Of a stretch of 16,093 nucleotides of DNA, positions 6,575-11,184 are shown in pieces. Under the pieces are notes generated by a model. The model was not told the DNA's origin. It was given only the letters and a program-made list of their open reading frames with translations, and searched no databases. This stretch comes from JBGPML01 sp041486955. Its GTDB lineage: Bacteria > Patescibacteriota > UBA1384 > 2-12-FULL-50-11 > DASWYB01. The translations under genes were made by a program, and so were the position numbers. The first letter of the stretch is position 1. Each line of letters opens with the position of its first letter. The stretch spans positions 1-16,093 of the forward strand of contig JBGPML010000012.1 of NCBI GenBank assembly GCA_041486955.1, given 5' to 3'.

Positions 6575-7027
6575 TTACTGCAGGCGTTGCTGGACAATGC
6601 CGGCGGCGCGGCTGACGTCGGCGGGATTGGTGAGCTTTTGCTTCAACACTCCCATAACTTTCCCCATATCGACTTTTTGACTCGCGCCAGTTTCGTTGAG
6701 TGTGTCATCGATAATTCTCGACAATTCATCTTCACCAATTGCTTGGGGTAAATAGTGATTTAAAATGGTTACTTCTTCTTGCTCTTTGGCCGCTAACTCT
6801 GGGCGGCCACCAGCTTTATACTGTTCAATTGAATCATTGCGCTGTTTGACTTCACGGTTTATTACTGACATTATCTGTTGATCAGTTAATTCTGTTCCTA
6901 ATCCACCAAGTTTGATAGCTTCATTTTTGAGGGAACTCTTAATAAGGCGGAGGACATCCACCTTAAGAGCTTCCCGTTGTTTCAATGCCGTAATATAGTC
7001 CTGGTCGATTCGTTCAAGCAGAGTCAT
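6575..7027 (-). CDS. yqeY: GatB/YqeY domain-containing protein
   Basis: The 150-residue product is the free-standing YqeY form of the helical domain found at the C terminus of GatB, the tRNA-binding subunit of the Asp-tRNA(Asn)/Glu-tRNA(Gln) amidotransferase. Recognisable features are the N-terminal LLERIDQDYITALKQRE helix, LRLIKSSLKNEAI (26-38), the conserved REVKQRNDSIEQYKAGGR segment (58-75) and the tail MGKVMGVLKQKL (121-132). Start ATG 7027 has AGAGGAA nine bases upstream. It follows rpsU by 23 bases, the arrangement seen in many bacteria. Its exact function is not established; an effect on tRNA-dependent amidation is an inference from the domain. Confidence 0.92.
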   Translation of the reverse strand: MTLLERIDQDYITALKQREALKVDVLRLIKSSLKNEAIKLGGLGTELTDQQIMSVINREVKQRNDSIEQYKAGGRPELAAKEQEEVTILNHYLPQAIGEDELSRIIDDTLNETGASQKVDMGKVMGVLKQKLTNPADVSRAAGIVQQRLQ

Positions 7028-7050
7028 AAAAATTTATTCCTCTAATTGTA

Positions 7051-7242
7051 TTAATACCCTCGAGCGGCACGCTTGCGCGTAGCTTTGCGCTGAGCAATTA
7101 CTCGTTTGAGCTTACGAGACCGGTCTTTTTCAAAGAAACGCTGCTTTTTGGCTTCAGTCAAAACAGCACTTTGTTGGACTTCACGGAAGAAACGTCGGAG
7201 AATTACTTCAAAACTTTCTCGATCGCGTCTTCTTGGTTCCAT
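7051..7242 (-). CDS. rpsU: 30S ribosomal protein S21
   Basis: A 63-residue, strongly basic protein with the S21 pattern: ESFEVILRRFFREVQQSAVL (9-28), then KKQRFFEKDRSRKLKR (32-47) and an Arg/Lys-rich C terminus. S21 binds the 30S platform near the 16S 3' end and helps initiation. ATG 7242 is preferred over the in-frame GTG at 7257 because the family begins close to MEPRRRDRESF and because the GTG overlaps the AGGTG that would serve as ribosome binding site. A leader of about 48 bases contains a 7-bp hairpin (7271-7289). Confidence 0.93.
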   Translation of the reverse strand: MEPRRRDRESFEVILRRFFREVQQSAVLTEAKKQRFFEKDRSRKLKRVIAQRKATRKRAARGY

Positions 7243-7270
7243 AACGAAAACAATCACCTACTTTCATGGA

Positions 7271-7289
7271 TTAAACTAAATCAGTTTAA
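7271..7289 (-). promoter_or_regulatory. Leader hairpin upstream of rpsU
   Basis: TTAAACT (7271-7277) and AGTTTAA (7283-7289) form a perfect 7-bp stem with a 5-base loop, between the promoter and the S21 start. It could be an operator palindrome or an RNA control element. Confidence 0.45.
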
Positions 7290-7296
7290 TAAGTCT

Positions 7297-7325
7297 ATTC
7301 TAGCAGATCGAAGGAGTTATGGAAA
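7297..7325 (-). promoter_or_regulatory. Promoter of rpsU-yqeY
   Basis: On the minus strand TTTCCA (7325-7320) and TAGAAT (7302-7297) are 17 bases apart. The -10 is good (5 of 6), the -35 moderate. It diverges from the promoter at 7343-7371. Confidence 0.5.
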
Positions 7326-7342
7326 GAGAAAACGTGCGAGTC

Positions 7343-7371
7343 TTGCATTGTGTATATATTTGCGTAAAAAT
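7343..7371 (+). promoter_or_regulatory. Promoter of the 59-aa gene
   Basis: TTGCAT (7343-7348) is followed after 16-17 bases by TAAAAA/AAAAAT (7365-7371). The predicted leader is about 40 bases. Confidence 0.45.
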
Positions 7372-7416
7372 TGTTGCATCGTCTCTGACCGACCTGTCGC
7401 CTGATGGAGGAAAACG

Positions 7417-7596
7417 ATGCCAGTACTCGATCGTTCAGACCCTAGGGATCTGCAGCAGTTAATCCGAGAGGCGATCCCCTCTCGGAAGACCACTGATGGC
7501 CGACGTCAAGTTCGCCGCATCACGCAAGATGAGGATGAGGCAGCCCGTGATACTCGGCTTAACGAGGACGAGGAAAATCCCATCCGTATCGACTGA
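7417..7596 (+). CDS. Small charged hypothetical protein (59 aa)
   Basis: ATG 7417 is preceded by GGAGG with a six-base spacer, and the frame runs 59 codons to TGA at 7594. The product starts MPVLDRSDPRDLQQLIREAI and ends with an acidic tail (DEDEAARDTRLNEDEENPIRID), so it is basic in the middle and acidic at the end, without Cys or hydrophobic segments. I do not recognise it. A promoter upstream and a strong terminator downstream support a real gene. It resembles the 454-651 gene in size, charge and cassette layout, though not in sequence. Confidence 0.6.
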   Translation: MPVLDRSDPRDLQQLIREAIPSRKTTDGRRQVRRITQDEDEAARDTRLNEDEENPIRID

Positions 7597-7638
7597 TTTT
7601 GGTCACTGACGAAACGAAGCGATAGTTTCACGCACAAG

Positions 7639-7680
7639 TTAGTCCTTTCCCCGCAGGAGCGAGAAGGGACTAATTTTTTT
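7639..7680 (+). terminator. Rho-independent terminator of the 59-aa gene
   Basis: TTAGTCCTTTC (7639-7649) pairs with GAGAAGGGACTAA (7661-7673) over about 11 bp, followed by seven T's. The T run reaches into the stop codon of the convergent HIT gene. Confidence 0.88.
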
Positions 7681-8035
7681 ACCGACTCCGCATTGGACCC
7701 AATGGTTCCCCGCCTAATAAATGGATATGCAAATGGTCAATTTCCTGACCGCCGTGCGAACGGGTGTTGATTATCGTTCGATAACCACTCGCTTCAATCC
7801 CCAACTTCGCCGCCATATTTTTGACTGTTAACAAAAGCTTGCCCAGAATGGCTTCATCATTATCATCAGCATCTGCGAGCGATTTGATATGTTTTTTTGG
7901 AATGATTAATAAGTGGATTGGCGCCTTAGGGTGGATGTCTTTAAAGACAACTATGTCGTCATCTTCCCAAACGACGTCGGCGGGAAGCGATTTTTCGGAG
8001 ATGCGACAGAATAGACACGGGTTGGGTGTGGACAT
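7679..8035 (-). CDS. HIT family nucleotide-binding hydrolase (HINT-like)
   Basis: Histidine-triad protein of the HINT branch, which hydrolyses nucleoside phosphoramidates and related adenylated compounds. ATG 8035 has AAGGAG at a five-base spacing and directly precedes the conserved N terminus. The 118-residue product has CLFCRI (7-12), a CxxC that in many HIT proteins contributes to a zinc site, the substrate-binding segment APIHLLIIPKKHI (38-50), and the catalytic triad H101-L-H103-I-H105 in HLHIHLLGG. Size is typical. The first 77 bases of the gene overlap the end of the sprT-like gene in another frame. Confidence 0.95.
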   Translation of the reverse strand: MSTPNPCLFCRISEKSLPADVVWEDDDIVVFKDIHPKAPIHLLIIPKKHIKSLADADDNDEAILGKLLLTVKNMAAKLGIEASGYRTIINTRSHGGQEIDHLHIHLLGGEPLGPMRSR

Positions 8036-8537
8036 AATAGCTCCTTCTTGTTCGTGCTCGTTGGCGTTTTGGTCCGACAGAGGCTGCAACATAGGCGTGC
8101 CAGTGTTCTTTCAGCCACGATTCAGCGTGATCGTGGGTAGTGCTTAAATTACGTCCCCGCAACTCTTTTTCTATCACATTACCACGGTGTGGATGAGCAT
8201 ATTTTTTAGGGTGAGGACTACAATATCCATGGGAATAGTGGGCTAATTCATGGGCAATCGTCTGCCAAACCACGGTTGGTGGGACATTTGGGTTTTGAAG
8301 CAGCGGATTGATACGAATCTCAGAAATTGCAGGTGAGCCGGTAATCGGATGCTTCGCCTTGATCGAAATCGTTCCCAAGCGCGTTCGACTGTTTTTACCC
8401 CACTTGATGGTGACGGTATTAAGGCGAGCAACATCGTAAAAATGGTTGTGCCAAATAGCTTGAAGCTGATGTTCCAGCCAGGCTTGGTCACGAACTAGGT
8501 TGTTTGGATTTTGGTTGTCGGTCGGCGGAGGCGTCAT
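7959..8537 (-). CDS. SprT-like zinc metalloprotease domain protein
   Basis: The 192-residue product has the HExxH zinc site H96-E-L-A-H100 in IAHELAHYSHGY, with further His residues (109, 115, 117) that may supply the third ligand, as in SprT/Spartan-like proteins. Upstream is a beta-rich segment (TVTIKWGKNSRTRLGTISI, 41-59) typical of the domain. The C-terminal 40 residues are very basic (RRSYYVH..., RRRRLGR), which suggests nucleic-acid binding but also coincides with the HIT overlap, so that end may be partly forced by the other frame. ATG 8537 lies inside rarA (50-base overlap) and has no clear ribosome binding site, pointing to translational coupling. Activity on DNA-bound proteins would fit its RarA neighbour but is inference. 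Confidence 0.8.
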   Translation of the reverse strand: MTPPPTDNQNPNNLVRDQAWLEHQLQAIWHNHFYDVARLNTVTIKWGKNSRTRLGTISIKAKHPITGSPAISEIRINPLLQNPNVPPTVVWQTIAHELAHYSHGYCSPHPKKYAHPHRGNVIEKELRGRNLSTTHDHAESWLKEHWHAYVAASVGPKRQRARTRRSYYVHTQPVSILSHLRKIASRRRRLGR

Positions 8538-9753
8538 AATAGGTGTGATGTTTAATTACATCTGGTAAAAATTGCTGTTTTTTAAATTTTTTTTGATTCT
8601 GATGTTCGTAGCGAATGTAACCCTGCCCCGCCCCAAGTTCTTTCATGACTTTATTGACAGCGTTTCGCAGATGAATGGGCACAGGAGCAATCGGTTCGGC
8701 ATCAATGTCATGGTAGGCGGCAAATAAAGCATCCATCGGCGCGGTACTTTTAGGTGCATTACTGAGATACGCGACACTTTGGGCTAAGACAAGCTGAGCC
8801 TCGGGCATGCCGATCATGTGTACAGCTTGCATGATGTTTGTAGCCAACACAATGGCAAATGGATCGGCGTTGGCAATGTCTTCACTGGCAAAAATAACCA
8901 TTCGTCTGGCAATAAACATCGGGTCTTCACCCGCCTTTAACATCCGGGCCATGTAGTACATTGCTCCATCAACGCTCCCACCGCGCATACTCTTAATAAA
9001 GGCGGAAATCGTATCGTAGTGATTATCGCCTTTTTTATCATAATACAAAGCTTTTCGTTGGCTCGCCGATTCAGCGGTTGCGAGGGTTATTTTTCGTCCC
9101 AGCTCTGTGGCGAGTTCCATGGCATTATAGGCGCTTCGGGCGTCCCCATTGGCCTGTTGGGCCATGTGATGAATCGCTTTAGGGTCAAAGGTATGTTTTG
9201 GATAAAGGGTTTGTGCGTGCCCCAACAGAGTTACGACGTCTTCGGTTGAAAGTGGGTCAAAATGATATACTTTCATGCGTGAAATGAGAGGTGCATTAAC
9301 TTCAAATCCTGGATTCTCCGTCGTGGCCCCGATAAGCATAATCGTTCCTCGTTCAACGTGGGGCAAAAACGCATCCTGTTGGGCTTTATTGAAACGATGA
9401 ATCTCATCAACAAAAAGAAGCGTTCGTTTACCATTAAGCCGCAGTAAACCTTTCGCTCGTTCAATCACTTCTCGTACTTCTTTCACGCCGGCAATAACCG
9501 CCGATAGTTCGGCATATTCGGCATCTGTTCGGGTCGCAATAATGTGGGCTAAGGTGGTTTTGCCGCAACCGGGCGTCCCCCAAAAAATTGCACTGCCAAG
9601 CGTGCCGTGTTCAATCGCCGCCCGTAGCGGCTGGTTTTTCCCAAGAAGGTGAGGTTGGCCAACAAAGTCGTCCAAAGTTTTGGGGCGCATCCGTTCAGCT
9701 AAGGGAGCAATTTTCGCTTCAATTTCAGCGTTTGATTGTGAGAACAAATCCAT
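8488..9753 (-). CDS. rarA: Replication-associated recombination protein A (AAA+ ATPase, RarA/MgsA)
   Basis: AAA+ ATPase that acts at stalled replication forks, related to clamp-loader subunits. The 421-residue product (start MDLFSQSNAE) has Walker A GTPGCGKT (59-66), Walker B LLFVDEIHRF (112-121), sensor 1 IGATTENPGF (141-150) and an arginine-finger SRM (158-160). The C-terminal half carries the tetramerisation region with the ASEDIANADP motif and ends with the usual LPDVIKHHTYYD-type tail. ATG 9753 is chosen over ATG 9771 because a TATAGT -10 (extended by TGC) lies between them and the family starts near MDLF. No Shine-Dalgarno; the mRNA is probably leaderless. First gene of rarA-sprT-like-HIT. 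Confidence 0.95.
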   Translation of the reverse strand: MDLFSQSNAEIEAKIAPLAERMRPKTLDDFVGQPHLLGKNQPLRAAIEHGTLGSAIFWGTPGCGKTTLAHIIATRTDAEYAELSAVIAGVKEVREVIERAKGLLRLNGKRTLLFVDEIHRFNKAQQDAFLPHVERGTIMLIGATTENPGFEVNAPLISRMKVYHFDPLSTEDVVTLLGHAQTLYPKHTFDPKAIHHMAQQANGDARSAYNAMELATELGRKITLATAESASQRKALYYDKKGDNHYDTISAFIKSMRGGSVDGAMYYMARMLKAGEDPMFIARRMVIFASEDIANADPFAIVLATNIMQAVHMIGMPEAQLVLAQSVAYLSNAPKSTAPMDALFAAYHDIDAEPIAPVPIHLRNAVNKVMKELGAGQGYIRYEHQNQKKFKKQQFLPDVIKHHTYYDASADRQPKSKQPSS

Positions 9754-9759
9754 GGGCCC

Positions 9760-9788
9760 ACTATAGCACATGTTCGGGAAATGTTCGG
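9760..9788 (-). promoter_or_regulatory. rarA extended -10 promoter with repeated upstream octamer
   Basis: On the minus strand TGC-TATAGT (9768-9760) forms an extended -10 that ends six bases before the rarA ATG. Just upstream, CCGAACAT occurs twice in direct repeat (9788-9781 and 9777-9770), the second overlapping the promoter. The CGAAC half resembles half of the Gram-positive LexA box, but the other half is poorly matched. Confidence 0.45.
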
Positions 9789-9798
9789 TCTGCTAGAG

Positions 9799-9827
9799 TT
9801 GACGAATCACGGTGTTTGATGCATTAT
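9799..9827 (+). promoter_or_regulatory. Candidate promoter of a small RNA
   Basis: TTGACG (9799-9804) and CATTAT (9822-9827) are 17 bases apart. Predicted start near 9834. Confidence 0.4.
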
Positions 9828-9833
9828 TGATAA

Positions 9834-9933
9834 GCCGATGAATTTCTCTTCCGAGATGTTCACAACACTGCTTTGCTCTCGTGTCCATATACTGCCGTAT
9901 ATTACTTCCTATTCGACACGGGAGCATTTTTTT
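9834..9933 (+). ncRNA. Candidate small RNA between rarA and the transglycosylase gene
   Basis: A promoter-like pair (9799-9827) and a strong intrinsic terminator (9875-9933) bracket about 100 bases that hold no gene with a ribosome binding site. A 42-codon frame from 9838 reads through the terminator and lacks a Shine-Dalgarno, so it is unlikely to be coding. Ends are predictions only. Confidence 0.4.
9875..9933 (+). terminator. Intrinsic terminator with nested hairpin, no obvious gene upstream
   Basis: GCTCTCGTGTC (9875-9885) pairs with GACACGGGAGC (9915-9925) over 11 bp with one G-T pair, followed by ATTTTTTT. Inside the loop ATATAC-TGCC-GTATAT (9887-9902) forms a second perfect hairpin. 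The T tract is only on the plus strand. Confidence 0.75.
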
Positions 9934-9959
9934 ATTCAAAAACTGTCCCTGTTAGATGA

Positions 9960-9988
9960 TTGACAAACTTACCCTTATTTGGTATAAT
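9960..9988 (+). promoter_or_regulatory. Consensus sigma70 promoter of the transglycosylase gene
   Basis: A perfect TTGACA (9960-9965) and a perfect TATAAT (9983-9988) with a 17-base spacer. It is the strongest promoter match in the window. The start is expected near 9995, which leaves a leader of about 155 bases. Confidence 0.9.
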
Positions 9989-9994
9989 TTATTT

Positions 9995-10149
9995 CATCTT
10001 ACCTTAACAACACCAACCAAATGCTGAGTTGAGAGAATAATCTAGTCTCCCAACTCCGCATTGTCCCGACAAGTCGGGACCGGAGTGGTCGAATAATCTA
10101 CCCAACTCATACATTGAGTTGGACAGAAAGGATGTGAATTCCTTAACCT
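9995..10149 (+). promoter_or_regulatory. Structured leader with duplicated segment and alternative hairpins
   Basis: Three hairpins follow the promoter. First, GAGTTG (10026-10031) with CAACTC (10051-10056), extended by GAGA/TCTC. Second, GTCCCGA (10063-10069) with TCGGGAC (10074-10080). Third, CCAACTC (10102-10108) with GAGTTGG (10116-10122). The segment GAATAATCTA...CCCAACTC...CATTG occurs twice (10035-10063 and 10091-10116), so each CAACTC can pair with either GAGTTG. No known riboswitch family is recognised. Confidence 0.55.
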
Positions 10150-10890
10150 ATGAAACTTCTGTTTCGGAGGGTTAAGGAGGGAACCATTCGGCTTGAGACC
10201 AAGAAGATTTTGGCCGGGACGATGTTTATCGCTCTCTTGCCAGTCACTCTTCTTGTGAATCAACCTACGACTATTCCTGCCACCCCGAAAACGTGGCACA
10301 CTGAACTGGTCTTAGCCGATCGATCACCTGAGCTTTTAACCGCTCGTGATCAGGTTGTGACGATTGAAAAAGTACCTTCACGCTATGACGAAGAAGTAGC
10401 CAAACAAGAGGCTGAACGACACCAAGCCGCTGAACAAGCTGCTCGGATAGCCGCTGAATCTGCGGCTCGTGAAAAAGCGCGTCAAACGGCGCAAGTTATG
10501 AACGAAACTCCGTCTGCGTGTAACAGCAAAGTAAGTGACTCGGAAAAATGGGATTGGGCCGGCAAAGCCGCTTCAACCTATAACATTCCGACCCAGCTGC
10601 TTGCTGCGGTATGGCAGATTGAATCTGGAAAACAGTTCTGTACTACGGTACAAAGCCATGCTGGCGCGAAAGGTCCTCTGCAGTTTGTCTCAGGGACCTG
10701 GAATAAATATGCGCATGACGGTAACGGCGACGGCGTTAAGAACGTCTTCGACGCCCGCGACGCTTTATTCGGTGCTGCAAAACTGTTAGCCGCCAATGGG
10801 GCTAACCAAGGTGATTATAGTAAGGCTCTTTATGCCTATAACCACTCGGCTCGATACGTGGCGCAAGTAAAGCAGATGGCTCATCTCTAA
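10150..10890 (+). CDS. Secreted or membrane-anchored lytic transglycosylase-like protein
   Basis: Predicted peptidoglycan hydrolase of the SLT/GH23-like fold, acting outside the membrane. The 246-residue product has basic residues before a hydrophobic helix (about 20-36), a signal peptide or anchor. An Ala/Glu/Lys/Arg-rich coiled-coil spacer runs from about 78 to 118. The catalytic domain (about 130-246) has the likely acid Glu158 in AAVWQIESG (152-160), then GAKGPLQFVSGTWNKY (172-187) and ALYAYNHSARYV (226-237), the three family landmarks. Cys124 and Cys164 could form a disulfide. The start is not settled: ATG 10150 has only a distant AAAGG, while a strong AAGGAGGG lies 24 bases inside the frame and precedes no normal start codon. 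Regulated by a consensus promoter and a folded leader. Confidence 0.85.
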   Translation: MKLLFRRVKEGTIRLETKKILAGTMFIALLPVTLLVNQPTTIPATPKTWHTELVLADRSPELLTARDQVVTIEKVPSRYDEEVAKQEAERHQAAEQAARIAAESAAREKARQTAQVMNETPSACNSKVSDSEKWDWAGKAASTYNIPTQLLAAVWQIESGKQFCTTVQSHAGAKGPLQFVSGTWNKYAHDGNGDGVKNVFDARDALFGAAKLLAANGANQGDYSKALYAYNHSARYVAQVKQMAHL

Positions 10891-10930
10891 AACAAAAAGA
10901 TCCCTTAACTGGGATCTTTTTGTTTTGTTT
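10889..10930 (+). terminator. Rho-independent terminator of the transglycosylase gene
   Basis: AAAACAAAAAGATCCC (10889-10904) and GGGATCTTTTTGTTTT (10911-10926) form a perfect 16-bp stem with a 6-base loop. It includes the end of the stop codon, and T-rich sequence on both strands could let it work in both directions. Confidence 0.9.
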
Positions 10931-10933
10931 AAA

Positions 10934-11047
10934 CTTTCCAATTTGAGCTCTTTCGGCGTTAACGCTTCCGTTTCTCGCTCAATGTACTTCCATGTACATC
11001 TCGCTTCAATACTCAGCATTGCCTTGAAATAGCAGTAAATTGAAAAG
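10934..11047 (-). repeat. Structured repeat element, copy 1 (inverted relative to copy 2)
   Basis: A 114-nt element closed by CTTTCCAATTT (10934-10944) with AAATTGAAAAG (11037-11047), 10 of 11 positions paired. The central hairpin is ATGTAC-TTCCAT-GTACAT (10982-10999). Read on the minus strand it follows copies 2 and 3 block by block: CAATT, GCTA, GAG, ATTGAA, GAG, GTAC hairpin, TGA, GAG, ACG, AAAGA, AATT. It starts right after the terminator of the transglycosylase gene, antisense to that gene. Confidence 0.7.
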
Positions 11048-11064
11048 TCTATCATTTAGTATTC

Positions 11065-11184
11065 AGGCGTTCTCAATTGAAATTATTGCTAGGAAAAGCC
11101 GAGAAATGAAATGAGTCGTACTAGTTGGTACGGTGAATGAGGCTCGCATGCTTTGACGTCGCAAGAAGACAATTCAGAGCGCCT
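11065..11184 (+). repeat. Structured repeat element, copy 2 (at the DUF3048 3' end)
   Basis: A 120-nt element closed by AGGCGTTCTCAATTG (11065-11079) with CAATTCAGAGCGCCT (11170-11184): 15 positions with one G-T and one C-C. An inner AGCC/GGCT pairing surrounds the hairpin CGTAC-TAGTTG-GTACG (11117-11132). The last two bases of the element are part of the DUF3048 stop codon (11185-11183 on the minus strand), so the gene ends inside the closing stem. Antisense to that gene, like copy 3 to ftsZ. Confidence 0.72.

Noticed and set aside
9838..9966. A 42-codon plus-strand open frame starting MNFSSEMFTT.
   Set aside because: It has no Shine-Dalgarno and runs straight through a strong intrinsic terminator; more likely chance.
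9995..10149. A ydaO (cyclic di-AMP) riboswitch in the transglycosylase leader, as often found before wall hydrolases.
   Set aside because: The leader is short and lacks the conserved sequence of that family; the hairpins arise from a local duplication.
10786..11055. An 89-codon minus-strand frame across the transglycosylase 3' end, its terminator and repeat copy 1.
   Set aside because: It crosses a 16-bp terminator and the end of a clearly coding gene on the other strand; the only shared signal is the repeat itself.
10934..11184. Integron attC sites as an identity for the structured repeats.
   Set aside because: No GTTRRRY/RYYYAAC ends and no integrase or cassette array; orientation follows gene 3' ends instead.
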